Origin: Bacteroidota bacterium | GTDB taxonomy: Bacteria; Bacteroidota; Ignavibacteria; Kapaibacteriales; UBA2268 | Direction of reading: 5' to 3' | Length of the DNA: 45,810 nucleotides | Assembly: GCA_021824625.1 (NCBI GenBank) | Contig: JAKAKE010000142.1 | Coordinates: 1 to 45,810 of the forward strand | Shown here: one piece after another, positions 8,833-18,451 of the stretch | Layout: each line of letters starts with the position of its first letter | Position numbering within the stretch: position 1 is the first letter of the stretch | Translations under genes and position numbers: made by a program | The notes under the pieces: generated by a model | Told to the model about the DNA's origin: nothing | What the model saw: only the letters and a program-made list of their open reading frames with translations | Database searches by the model: none

Positions 8833-10776
8833 TTATTTTTCATCCACAATTGTGTAATCTGCTTCCTCGACATTACCGGTTGAGCTTGTCTGGCTTTGTT
8901 CTCCACCGGCTTGTTGTCCTCCGTCAGTTGGACCGGGCCCGGATTCTGCTCCGGGTGGAGGCGGCTGTGCGGCACCTGCCTGTTGGTACATGTTCGTAGA
9001 AGCTTCGCTCCATGCTTTATTCAGCTCATCCATTGCAGGACGCAAATCGGATGTGTTGTCTTTAACTGCTTTTTCAAGTCTTTCTTTTGCGGCGACAATT
9101 TTCTGCTTATATTCGGGTGCAAGCTTATCGCCAAGTTCCTTCAACTGTTTATCAGTTGAATAGCACAGTGTATCAGCTTGATTACGAACATTAATTTCCT
9201 CACGTCTCTTGGCATCATCAGCAGAATTTGCCTGTGCATCATGTTTCATCTTCTCGACTTCCTCTTTCGATAATCCGCTCGAAGACTCAATCCTGATGTT
9301 CTGTTCTTTACCCGTTGCTTTGTCCTTAGCTGCTACAGATAGAATACCGTTAGCGTCAATATCGAATGTTACTTCAATTTGAGGAATTCCCCTCGGTGCC
9401 GGCAGAATGCTGTCGAGATAAAATCTGCCGAGTGAACGGTTATCTTTTGCCATTGGACGTTCACCCTGAAGAACATGAATTTCCACTGATGTCTGACTAT
9501 CAGTAGCTGTCGAGAATATCTCCTGCTTCCTTGTCGGAATAGTTGTATTCGCAGAAATCATAGGAGTTGTAACTCCGCCAAGTGTTTCTATGCCAAGTGT
9601 CAGAGGCGTTACGTCAAGTAAAAGTACATCGGTAACATCACCTGAAAGCACACCGCCCTGAATTGCAGCGCCTACGGCTACTACTTCATCGGGATTCACA
9701 CCTTTCGAAGGCTCTTTGCCAAAGAAGTTCTTCACCAATTCCTGAATCTTGGGAATACGTGTCGAACCGCCAACCAGAATTACTTCGTCAATCTGTGATG
9801 GAGTAACCTTTGCATCAGTCATAGCCTGCTCGACAGGTCTCAATGTTTTGTCGAATAAATCTGCACAAAGATTTTCAAATTTTGCCCTTGTAATATTTAC
9901 GTTAAAATGCTTGGGACCATCGGGGGTAGCAGTGATAAACGGTAAGCTTACATCGGTCTGAAGCATCTGTGAAAGCTCCGACTTTGCCTTTTCAGCGGCT
10001 TCGCGAAGTCTCTGCAAAGCCATTGGGTCTTTTCTTAAATCAATACTTTCCTGTTTTTTAAATTCATCGGCAAGGAAATCAATCAGTCTCTGGTCAAAGT
10101 TATCTCCGCCAAGATGAGTGTCTCCATTCGTTGATTTTACCTCAAATACACCTTCGCCGATTTCAAGAATAGAAATATCAAATGTACCGCCGCCAAGGTC
10201 ATAAACGGCAACGGTCATGTTCTTTCCTTTTTTGTCAAGCCCATATGCAAGTGCTGCAGCCGTCGGCTCGTTAATAATTCTTTTAACGGTCAATCCTGCA
10301 ATTTCTCCTGCATCTTTTGTCGCCTGCCTTTGAGCATCGTTGAAATAAGCAGGCACTGTAATTACTGCTTCTGTAATTTTAGTGCCAAGATAATCTTCTG
10401 CGGTTTGCTTCATTTTTTGTAAAACCATTGCTGAGATTTCCGGTGCTGAGTACTGCCTTCCTTCAATATCAACCCTTACCGAATTACCATCACTCGATGG
10501 AAGTACCTTGAAAGGCACCATCGAAATTTCCTCAGTTACTTCACTGAGTCTCCTGCCCATAAATCGCTTAATTGAATAGACTGTGTTTGTCGGATTGGTT
10601 ATAGCCTGCCTCTTGGCAGCCTGCCCGACAAGCCTTTCACCTGATTTAGTAAAACCAATCACCGATGGAGTAGTCCTTGCTCCCTCACTATTTGCAATTA
10701 CGACAGGAGTTGAACCTTCCATTACGGAAACAACCGAGTTAGTCGTCCCCAGGTCAATACCAATTATTTTCCCCAT
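8833..10776 (-). CDS. dnaK: Molecular chaperone DnaK (Hsp70)
   Basis: [42 protein letters not shown]...; full-length Hsp70. Confidence 0.98.
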   Translation of the reverse strand: MGKIIGIDLGTTNSVVSVMEGSTPVVIANSEGARTTPSVIGFTKSGERLVGQAAKRQAITNPTNTVYSIKRFMGRRLSEVTEEISMVPFKVLPSSDGNSVRVDIEGRQYSAPEISAMVLQKMKQTAEDYLGTKITEAVITVPAYFNDAQRQATKDAGEIAGLTVKRIINEPTAAALAYGLDKKGKNMTVAVYDLGGGTFDISILEIGEGVFEVKSTNGDTHLGGDNFDQRLIDFLADEFKKQESIDLRKDPMALQRLREAAEKAKSELSQMLQTDVSLPFITATPDGPKHFNVNITRAKFENLCADLFDKTLRPVEQAMTDAKVTPSQIDEVILVGGSTRIPKIQELVKNFFGKEPSKGVNPDEVVAVGAAIQGGVLSGDVTDVLLLDVTPLTLGIETLGGVTTPMISANTTIPTRKQEIFSTATDSQTSVEIHVLQGERPMAKDNRSLGRFYLDSILPAPRGIPQIEVTFDIDANGILSVAAKDKATGKEQNIRIESSSGLSKEEVEKMKHDAQANSADDAKRREEINVRNQADTLCYSTDKQLKELGDKLAPEYKQKIVAAKERLEKAVKDNTSDLRPAMDELNKAWSEASTNMYQQAGAAQPPPPGAESGPGPTDGGQQAGGEQSQTSSTGNVEEADYTIVDEK

Positions 10777-10841
10777 TGAATCACCATTATAAAAAATTTA
10801 ACAAATAATCATTTAATTTATTTTCACTATTATTTTCTAAT

Positions 10842-10948
10842 TGTCATTCTGAACTTGGTTCAGAATCTAATTTTATCTTGACTTTGTGTCAGGAGTTACT
10901 CCTGACACAGATTATTGCCAAGGATGCTGAACCAAGTTCAGCATGACA
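10842..10948. repeat. Compound palindromic element (three nested hairpins) upstream of dnaK
   Basis: ATTCTGAACttgGTTCAGAAT, TGTGTCAGGAGttactCCTGACACA-type hairpin, ATGCTGAACcaaGTTCAGCAT; the outer arms are also mutually inverted. Confidence 0.8.
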
Positions 10949-11067
10949 TTTCATATTAATTATCAAAAAAACACTGGACAACAGAAAAGTCAAGCCTTCC
11001 TGCTATCCAAAAAAAATCAATATCTACTACAAAAAATAAAAACTCAATATACGTTTATCAATTTAAT

Positions 11068-11514
11068 TTATTTAATATTTATCACTGTCTCTTTCGGCTT
11101 CACAGGCTCGAGTTTCGGAACAGATAAATAAAGCATACCGTTCTCATATTTTGCTTCAATCTTTTCCTGCTCGACAAGTTCGGGAAGCTGGAAAGACCTT
11201 TCAAAATCTCCGAAGGAGCGTTCACTTTTGCAGCAAATTTTTATTTCATCCTTTCGCTCGAATTTCTTCTCGCCTTTAATTGTGAGAATACTATCCTCAC
11301 CGATAGATACCTTCACATCATCTTTTTTCACGCCGGGTAATTCAATCTCAAAATATATGTTTTTCTCATCCTCTTGAATGTCAACCCGGGGTTTGAAACC
11401 GCCAAATTCCACTCTGGGCCTTGTTTCAGGATTGGTTACTGTCTTAACCATCTTATCAAATTCTTTTGTCAGGTTTTCAAATTCCCACATGGGATTAAAT
11501 CTTACAAATGACAT
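11068..11514 (-). CDS. Hsp20/alpha-crystallin family small heat shock protein
   Basis: PRVDIQEDEKNIYFEIELPGVKKDDVKVSIGEDSILTIKGEKK...; MSFVRFNP is the likely start. Confidence 0.93.
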   Translation of the reverse strand: MSFVRFNPMWEFENLTKEFDKMVKTVTNPETRPRVEFGGFKPRVDIQEDEKNIYFEIELPGVKKDDVKVSIGEDSILTIKGEKKFERKDEIKICCKSERSFGDFERSFQLPELVEQEKIEAKYENGMLYLSVPKLEPVKPKETVINIK

Positions 11515-11533
11515 AAATTCCTCCATCTATATT

Positions 11534-11554
11534 TTATTATTATTATTATTATTA
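11534..11554. repeat. (TTA)7 microsatellite in the 5' region of hsp20
   Basis: ttattattattattattatta. Confidence 0.85.
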
Positions 11555-11630
11555 TTTATATCTGGGCAGACACAAAGGTCTGCCCCAAACATTTTTCATT
11601 ATCAATTATCAATTATTAATTATCAATTAA

Positions 11631-12068
11631 TTATGCAATCTTTACTTCAACTTCTTTCGGTTTTGGCGGCTCAATCTTCTTCAGACTAAGCTCCAGTACA
11701 CCATTCTCAAACTTGGCATTGATGTTCTCGACATCAATGTAATCAGGAAGAGAAAAGCTTCTGGTAAAACTGCCATAATTTCTTTCTGTCCTGATATAGT
11801 TTTTCTCTTCTTTTTTCTCTTCTTTCTTCTTTTCACCCTGGATAGTCAGAAGCCTTTCCTCATTCACCGATACCTTAACCTGGTCTTTTGCAAGTCCTGG
11901 AAGTTCGGCATGTACAAATAAATTGTTGTCATCTTCAGTTATATCAACTCTTGGGTTGAAACCGCCCATTTCGAAGCTGAAACCCTTTTCAAAATCATCC
12001 ATAAATGTATTCATCTTGCGGCTCAGTCTTTCGAAGCCTCTGTACGGTTCAAATCTTACTAATGTCAT
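11631..12068 (-). CDS. Hsp20/alpha-crystallin family small heat shock protein (second copy)
   Basis: PRVDITEDDNNLFVHAELPGLAKDQVKVSVNEERLLTIQGEKK... Confidence 0.93.
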   Translation of the reverse strand: MTLVRFEPYRGFERLSRKMNTFMDDFEKGFSFEMGGFNPRVDITEDDNNLFVHAELPGLAKDQVKVSVNEERLLTIQGEKKKEEKKEEKNYIRTERNYGSFTRSFSLPDYIDVENINAKFENGVLELSLKKIEPPKPKEVEVKIA

Positions 12069-12159
12069 GGCAAATCTCCTTTATATTTATTATAATGATT
12101 AATTACAAAAATTAACTTCGAGTTCAACATTTACGAAAAACGTGCCAAAGTGGATTTGC

Positions 12160-12225
12160 TGACATTGTGTCATATTTCCCTGAAAGTGTGTCAAATGATT
12201 TTAATATATTCCTGATATATTGTCA
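12160..12225. promoter_or_regulatory. Three 13-bp sites TGACATTGTGTCA / TGAAAGTGTGTCA / TGATATATTGTCA upstream of hsp20
   Basis: Sites start at 12160, 12181 and 12213 (spacings of 21 and 32 bp). Confidence 0.5.
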
Positions 12226-12258
12226 GTTAGTCTGCCAAATGTAAATACTTATTGTATG

Positions 12259-12600
12259 TCATTTTGACAATTCAACTGACTTTTTGCTCCTGCGATTATC
12301 ATACAAATGCAGGATTGCCAATATAGGATGATACCAAAGCATTTTCGGTCCTGAGTAACGCATAATTTTCCTGATTTGCTCCCTCTCTTCAATCTTATAA
12401 CAATGTATTGTACATTGTGTACAGGTAGGTTTGTCTCCATCATAAGGGCATTTATTTAACTTAGTCATGGCATAATCAAACATCTTACGACATTCTCCGC
12501 ACAAAGTTCTGTTATTACCATGGTTCAGCCTGCAATAAAGCTTTATCATAGCACCGACAGTAATTTTTTCTCTATCTATCTTACCTTTGAAGAATATCAT
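12259..12600 (-). CDS. Nitrous oxide-stimulated promoter family protein (YgbA-like)
   Basis: ITVGAMIKLYCRLNHG...LCGECRKMFDYAMTKLNKCPYDGDKPTCTQCTIHCYKIEEREQIRKIMRYSGPKMLWYHPILAILHL. Confidence 0.88.
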   Translation of the reverse strand: MIFFKGKIDREKITVGAMIKLYCRLNHGNNRTLCGECRKMFDYAMTKLNKCPYDGDKPTCTQCTIHCYKIEEREQIRKIMRYSGPKMLWYHPILAILHLYDNRRSKKSVELSK

Positions 12601-12739
12601 TTGAATTAATACCCATGAAAAAAATGAATGGTAAAACGATTAAAAGATATGAATAGTATTTAAATAGACAGCAAACTTCTGTGAAAAATACTTATAGCAA
12701 ATACAATTCGCAGTTTTTTAAGTGATTTATGAACAATAC

Positions 12740-13666
12740 TCACTTCACATTTTCGCAGGGTATGTCATAAGAGTTGCCGATGGCGTATTTGTGGGTTTTA
12801 CCATATTTCTTGCCGTCGAAGTCCTGCCTGAATGATATAAAAACCATAGAGCAGTTGCCTTCGGGTTTCCTGAATGCGATTGCTGAGTTGATTGTCCGAA
12901 AAACCGGTTCCCCCGAAAGATTTTTAATCAGCGTCCATCCGTTATCTGTAATTACCGCTTTGAGAGCTGTTCCCGGTAAATCCGTTATCGAGTTGAGAAT
13001 GTCCGCTTCGAGAACGACATCCCTTATTACAGGTTTGGGCATCATAAGGGACTTCATAGATTTCGTTTCATAATCGTTGTTCAATTCTTTAATGTATTCT
13101 GTTCCGTCATTGCAATCGAGAGTGAAACTGCCGACAGCAACAGTATCGTCACGGATTCGCATAGCCACTTTGACATCATGCCTCCCTTCAGTAATTCCGG
13201 AAAAGCCCCTGACATAGTGTTTAACACCCTTTGTAAGTGCTTTGTCGGGAGGAACAATTATTTCTGTTTTCAGAAATGTTTGTTTGATTTTTTCAGGAAG
13301 CATCCTGAATGAATAACGTGCAGTTTCGTTTCCATCAACGATTATGTATTGGTTGACTTCGTACTTGTTTGATTGAGTTAGATTCATGAATGAATCTTTC
13401 AAGTAAATAACTCCCCAGATATTATCCGTAGATGAAAATGTATCTGATAATCCGGATTGGTTTACTTTTCCAGGTTCAATCGGTGAATTTGAGAATATTA
13501 TTTTTCCGGCTTTTTGCTTATTAATATCACTTGTAACAATATTGGATTGTTTGCTGTCTTCAATTATGACTGGAACAGAATTATTCTTTATATTCTGTGA
13601 GTTAGAATTAGTCGCAAAAAAGAGAATAAAAATAAATAATACAATATTTGCTGATTTATAACTCAT
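12740..13666 (-). CDS. Hypothetical secreted protein
   Basis: 308-aa ORF with signal peptide (NIVLFIFILFFATNSNSQN); no family recognised. Confidence 0.7.
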   Translation of the reverse strand: MSYKSANIVLFIFILFFATNSNSQNIKNNSVPVIIEDSKQSNIVTSDINKQKAGKIIFSNSPIEPGKVNQSGLSDTFSSTDNIWGVIYLKDSFMNLTQSNKYEVNQYIIVDGNETARYSFRMLPEKIKQTFLKTEIIVPPDKALTKGVKHYVRGFSGITEGRHDVKVAMRIRDDTVAVGSFTLDCNDGTEYIKELNNDYETKSMKSLMMPKPVIRDVVLEADILNSITDLPGTALKAVITDNGWTLIKNLSGEPVFRTINSAIAFRKPEGNCSMVFISFRQDFDGKKYGKTHKYAIGNSYDIPCENVK

Positions 13667-13883
13667 TCACTTTTATAAAATTGTTAACAAGCAAATACGA
13701 AATTAATTAATTAATTTTCCAATTGCAATATGTGAAGAAGATGTAATATTTATTTTGATTATTTTCTTCTGGAAATCACATACGGAAAAAAATAGTTATA
13801 AATGTTCTGCAGCTAAAAGTTTAAAAATTTTATATTCAATTTGATTTTTAAATTTTTTTTAAATAATATTACAAAAACGTCAT

Positions 13884-14651
13884 TTGGAATTTAATAATAA
13901 AGGATTTCTGACTTTTATGAAAGGCATAAAATCATTCATTACTTTTCTCATTTTACTTTTCAATATTCTGATTTCAGTCGAATTATTGTCTTACGATGAA
14001 ACTGCTAATTCAATTACCTGTAATGGAGTATCAACATATCTTGAAATTAAAATTTTATCATATCCCAAGTATGATAAATCCCCAGGGGAGACATTGCTAA
14101 CACTACATTCTGTAAAGGACAGTTCAATTTTGAAGGAACATAAACTCGAAGGAAATTGGCATTGCATAGGATATAATATACAAGACAAAAAATATATACT
14201 GGGAGGTATGTTCCAGGTTGGTGCATGGCTTCCAATGTGTGAAATCAGGTATCTCGATGAAGATAATTATGAATTGAAACCTTCTCGAATAAATAATACT
14301 GATTGGTTCTCATTCATTTCAGTTCCCGATGAATCGGGAAAATACTTGGCTTTAATAGGAAAGTATGATGAGAAGTACATGGTTATGTATGTGCTGAACA
14401 CGGTTACAGACAGGGTGCAGGTTTTAGGTAAACCGCCACAGCCGCCGCCCGTTGACTCTTCATTTATTAATGACGACATGCTGAAAGAATCCTGGCAGTG
14501 GGGTTGTGCTTATGCAGACGGTTTCACCGAAATGGATAATGGAATAATTGTTTTTGAGAAGAACGACAAGCTGAGAGTCAGTATCGGTAAGGACAGCCCT
14601 TTGCGAAGAGCAGTGAAGAGAAAGAATGTGGTATATAAGCTGATAAAGTGA
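13884..14651 (+). CDS. Hypothetical protein with N-terminal hydrophobic segment (true start may be MKGIKSF, ~13917)
   Basis: 255-aa ORF, no family recognised. Confidence 0.65.
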   Translation: MEFNNKGFLTFMKGIKSFITFLILLFNILISVELLSYDETANSITCNGVSTYLEIKILSYPKYDKSPGETLLTLHSVKDSSILKEHKLEGNWHCIGYNIQDKKYILGGMFQVGAWLPMCEIRYLDEDNYELKPSRINNTDWFSFISVPDESGKYLALIGKYDEKYMVMYVLNTVTDRVQVLGKPPQPPPVDSSFINDDMLKESWQWGCAYADGFTEMDNGIIVFEKNDKLRVSIGKDSPLRRAVKRKNVVYKLIK

Positions 14652-14743
14652 ATAGTGAATAGTGAATAATTGTGGATATATATTTATATCGGAATACTAA
14701 GTTATTATTAATAATAATTTTTTATAAATCCTTAAATTGTTAT

Positions 14744-16684
14744 ATGCGTTTTTATGTTCTGATTATTCTTACAGTCATTTATTCATCATCTGTATTATTC
14801 TCGCAGGATTATGATGAATCATATCTTGAATCAATTCTTGAAAAAATATCCGCAGAGACAGGCACATCACCAATAATGGATGAAATTCAAAAATACATTG
14901 ATAAGCCGCTATATTTAAAAACTTCAACCGCAGAGGAATTGTTACAAATTCCCGGTTTCAGCACATCAATAGCCCAGATGATACTTATTATTTCATTAGA
15001 ACCGGATGCTACTTATGATAAAATTGATTCGGAACTTAATCTGACCGATGAACAGATGTATATCCTTAAACTGTGTACAACACTCGATGGACCTTCAAAA
15101 TCAAAAAAATCATTTATAAGGTTGAGAAATCAGGAACAATTTCAAACCCAAAGAGGATTTGAAACGGATTCGTTCAAAGGCTCATCTTTAAACTTATATG
15201 CAAAATCATCAATTTATTATAAAAATATTAGTGCTGGATTTCTTCTTGACAAAGACCCGGGTGAACAATTTGTAACAAACTTTTCTTCAGGTTTTATATC
15301 CGGAAAAGTATTAAATACTCATTTTATTATTGGCGATTATTTTGTTGAAAACGGAATGGGAAGCATTCTCTGGAAGAGCTATGGGATGAGAAAAGGAGCA
15401 GAGGTCATATCTCCTGCTATGCAGATAGGGAGCGGGATTAAGCCCTACCGTTCAACAATTGATTATAATTATTTCAGGGGATTAGCAGTCCAGAATAACT
15501 GGAAATTGTCAAAATCATCAAACTTATCATCAATCCTGTGGGCATCGTATTCTCCGAGGGGGGCAAATATTGATTCAAGCGGACGATTTGCTACGTCTCT
15601 TTACTCAACCGGTTATTACAGGACCAATAACGAGATTGAGAAATTGAATGCAATTAATGAAAAAAGTTTTGGCGGGAATCTTGAACTTCAATTAGCAAGC
15701 CTGAAATTCGGCATAACATCATACCTGCTGGATTACTCAAAGGAAATAACAAGCACTTCAAAAACTGCTTTCAACGGCAGAACCGGATTTTTGTCGTCTG
15801 CATACTTTTTCCTGTTCTTTGTTCATTCTTCTTACGCCGCCGAGATTAGCAGTGATGCAAAAGGAAATATTGCCGGAAAATCATCGGCACAGTTCAATTT
15901 CGGGGATGTCGAGCTGGCTTTTCATTACAGGTATTTCAAACCCGAATTTCGCTCTCCTTATGGGTATAATCTGGGTGAATCCGATGCACCTGCGAATGAG
16001 ACAGGCTTGTATTCCGGAATATTATGGAAAGCAGGAGAAAAACTTGATGTGGCTTTATATGTTGATTTGTATAAAAACATTTCTGAAACTAAATATCTTC
16101 CAATCCCTAAGAAAGGAATTGATGTATTTTCTGAGCTGGATTTTGATATTACATCTAAAACAAAAATCAGATTGAGATTGAGAAATGAAATAAGTACAGA
16201 CAGCTACAAAAACGAAAATGATTCTTACTCATCCTTTACAAAAAATATTTCAAGAGTAAGGTTTGACTTTATACAATCATTTAAGAAAATCAAATTATAT
16301 ATGAGGGGAGAAGGAGTGTATGCCTCGTTTGAGGACATTTACCCTGATGAAAAAGGCTTTCTCGCTTTCGCAGATTTATGTTGGGAACTTTTTTCTGAAT
16401 TAAAATTCGGAGGAAGGTTTACATACTTTTCGACAGACAGCTATGAATCCGCCATCTGGCAGTTCGAATCTATCGTTCCCGGTTATTACCTTACTTTTCC
16501 TTTATATGGCAAAGGCGCAAAATTTTATATTTATGCAGGCTACTCACTAATTGATGATGTTTCGCTATGGCTCAGGTATTCAATTTTAACAAAGAAAGGA
16601 GTTGAATCTATGGGTAGTGGATATAATGAAATTCAGGGAAACACAGACAGCAGGCTGTATTTGCAGTTGGATGTGAGACTTTGA
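14744..16684 (+). CDS. Helix-hairpin-helix domain protein with predicted outer-membrane beta-barrel C-terminus
   Basis: Likely start MRFYVLIILTVIYSSSVLFSQ; HhH LYLKTSTAEELLQIPGFSTSIAQMIL; remainder rich in alternating beta-strands. Confidence 0.75.
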   Translation: MRFYVLIILTVIYSSSVLFSQDYDESYLESILEKISAETGTSPIMDEIQKYIDKPLYLKTSTAEELLQIPGFSTSIAQMILIISLEPDATYDKIDSELNLTDEQMYILKLCTTLDGPSKSKKSFIRLRNQEQFQTQRGFETDSFKGSSLNLYAKSSIYYKNISAGFLLDKDPGEQFVTNFSSGFISGKVLNTHFIIGDYFVENGMGSILWKSYGMRKGAEVISPAMQIGSGIKPYRSTIDYNYFRGLAVQNNWKLSKSSNLSSILWASYSPRGANIDSSGRFATSLYSTGYYRTNNEIEKLNAINEKSFGGNLELQLASLKFGITSYLLDYSKEITSTSKTAFNGRTGFLSSAYFFLFFVHSSYAAEISSDAKGNIAGKSSAQFNFGDVELAFHYRYFKPEFRSPYGYNLGESDAPANETGLYSGILWKAGEKLDVALYVDLYKNISETKYLPIPKKGIDVFSELDFDITSKTKIRLRLRNEISTDSYKNENDSYSSFTKNISRVRFDFIQSFKKIKLYMRGEGVYASFEDIYPDEKGFLAFADLCWELFSELKFGGRFTYFSTDSYESAIWQFESIVPGYYLTFPLYGKGAKFYIYAGYSLIDDVSLWLRYSILTKKGVESMGSGYNEIQGNTDSRLYLQLDVRL

Positions 16685-16769
16685 AAGAGTTGTAAATTAT
16701 AGATTGAAATTGATAATAAATTTAACTATCTGAATGAGAAATGTTTATAGGAAATATTATTTTTTTCTT

Positions 16770-17093
16770 TTATAAACTTAGATTTATTCTATTCTGAGTG
16801 TAATTATGGATAAGTTTAGAAATTAAAACATCATAACTAATACCCAATTTCTTGCTTTTCAATTTTAAATTAGCTAAATCCTTTTTTGGGATTTTTAAAG
16901 TAATTTTACCGGAATCTTCATCAGGTGTATAATCCGGATTAAAAAACTTCCTTAATTCTTCCCTTCTTTTTTCAATATTACCTGTACTTTTCCACTCACC
17001 TTTTTCAACAGATACAAGAAGTTCTATTTCATCTTTTTCGAGTGTGAGTTCAGTCCAGTCTATGTTATTATTTTTTTTCATTATCATCTCCAT
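16770..17093 (-). CDS. Putative antitoxin, CopG/BrnA-like
   Basis: KITLKIPKKDLANLKLKSKKLGISYDVLISKLIHNY; overlaps the upstream toxin ORF by 26 bp. Confidence 0.65.
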   Translation of the reverse strand: MEMIMKKNNNIDWTELTLEKDEIELLVSVEKGEWKSTGNIEKRREELRKFFNPDYTPDEDSGKITLKIPKKDLANLKLKSKKLGISYDVLISKLIHNYTQNRINLSL

Positions 17094-17379
17094 GCAAATA
17101 CAACTCAGTAAATTTTCTACTTGGATAAATTGTTTTTAAAAATATTTCATCTTTTGTTTCAATATAAGGGATTAAATAGATATAATTATTAACTTCAGCA
17201 ATAAATATTTTTTGATTCTGAAATTTTGTCTTATTTGGATGAACAATGTCATCAATTATATTGCCCTTTCTGATAATATCCGCAACCACTTCGAAAGATA
17301 TATTTCTATCCTTCTTTAAAATCTCATTTTTCTCTTTGTTCCAACGTAATTTTTTAATAATTATTTTTCCATCAATCAA
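17068..17379 (-). CDS. Putative BrnT-like toxin
   Basis: KKLRWNKEKNEILKKDRNISFEVVADIIRKGNIIDDIVHPN...IFLKTIYPSRKFTELY. Confidence 0.6.
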   Translation of the reverse strand: MIDGKIIIKKLRWNKEKNEILKKDRNISFEVVADIIRKGNIIDDIVHPNKTKFQNQKIFIAEVNNYIYLIPYIETKDEIFLKTIYPSRKFTELYLHGDDNEKK

Positions 17380-17470
17380 ATATTAAACTTATTGCTATTA
17401 ATTATCAAATATAATTCTATTATTAAGTTTTTGCAAATTGGTGTATATAAATTTTCATTTCAAGAAGGTA

Positions 17471-17569
17471 TTAATTTCCTTTGTCAATCCAGCCGCTCTC
17501 CTGCTGACCCTTGGCAAATTGAGATGCGAGAGCTAATAATAATACAATTATGAAAAAGATTCTTTTCAC
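17471..17569 (-). CDS. Possible 32-aa signal-peptide-like ORF (GTG start) or remnant of a secreted protein gene
   Basis: My translation: (V/M)KRIFFIIVLLLALASQFAKGQQESGWIDKGN*. Confidence 0.35.
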   Translation of the reverse strand: MKRIFFIIVLLLALASQFAKGQQESGWIDKGN

Positions 17570-17591
17570 GGACTAATTACCAATTTTGCTT

Positions 17592-17639
17592 TGATATTAT
17601 ATATAATGACACATGAAACGGGAATTGGTCTCAGAAATT
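17592..17639 (-). repeat. Dispersed repeat TTTCTGAGACC..., copy 3 (inverted)
   Basis: Reverse complement: tttctgagaccaattcccgtttcatgtgtcattatatataatatc. Confidence 0.75.
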
Positions 17640-17648
17640 CTATAAAAA

Positions 17649-18062
17649 CTATAATTCCGTTTCAAAAATATCAAGGAATTGCTTTGGATTTACTATTTTA
17701 ATATTACCAAACTGTTTTATTGAAAGTAATTCCTTATCACCGGTAATAATATATTCAGCACCAAGTTCAACTGCACATTCAATGAATTTATCATCATCAG
17801 GGTCATTGATTACAACTATAATAGAAGGTGTTTTATTAGCAAAATTCATATTTCTATAAGTTGTAAACAATATAAGAAGCTCATTCAATTCTTTTCTATC
17901 TAATTTCTCAAGCCTATTTAGAACCTCGATATATTCGTTTAGAATATTTTTACTAAGACATAACCTGATTTTTTCATTTCTCCAAAGGTCAACAATTGCT
18001 TTAGGATTACCTCCGTGAAATGAAGATATAATTACATTTGTATCAATAACTACTAAAGTCAT
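17649..18062 (-). CDS. PIN-domain toxin, type II TA
   Basis: VVIDTNVIISSFHGG...AVELGAEYIITGDKELLSIKQFGNIKIVNPKQFL. Confidence 0.88.
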   Translation of the reverse strand: MTLVVIDTNVIISSFHGGNPKAIVDLWRNEKIRLCLSKNILNEYIEVLNRLEKLDRKELNELLILFTTYRNMNFANKTPSIIVVINDPDDDKFIECAVELGAEYIITGDKELLSIKQFGNIKIVNPKQFLDIFETEL

Positions 18063-18307
18063 TTGTTTGCCTGTCTGACATCTTTAATAGCTTTCTTTAT
18101 ATCCTTTTCTGTTATTCCATGCTGTTTAAATTGTTTACTGATTCTTTGCCATAAATCCTCAATGTAAGCTGACATATCCCTTTCATTGATATAATCACTC
18201 ACAAGTTCCCGGACTACATCACTTGATGTTTTACCTTCTCTTCTGGCGACAAGGTTAAGTTTATTTTTTATATCGGAATCAATCCTAACTAATAATTGTG
18301 TTGTCAT
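18059..18307 (-). CDS. RHH/CopG-type antitoxin partner of PIN toxin
   Basis: TTQLLVRIDSDIKNKLNLVARREGKTSSDVVRELVSDYI; 4-bp overlap with the toxin gene. Confidence 0.82.
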   Translation of the reverse strand: MTTQLLVRIDSDIKNKLNLVARREGKTSSDVVRELVSDYINERDMSAYIEDLWQRISKQFKQHGITEKDIKKAIKDVRQANK

Positions 18308-18451
18308 ATTTTTCCCAAATTATGATATACATGATATACAATATATATAATATCGAATAGAAAGAAAAATTATTTTAATGCCGCTATTCCTATTTAAATC
18401 AAATTCTTAAGATTAAATTGTAAATATTTTTTGTCATAATGTAAAAATTAC

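Noticed and set aside
10777-10841. CIRCE/HrcA operator at dnaK
   Set aside because: No TTAGCACTC-N9-GAGTGCTAA-like inverted repeat present.
12133-12147. Sigma54 -24/-12 promoter TGGCACGTTTTTCGT upstream of hsp20
   Set aside because: The -24 half is perfect, but the -12 reads TTCGT rather than TTGCA; too weak to call.
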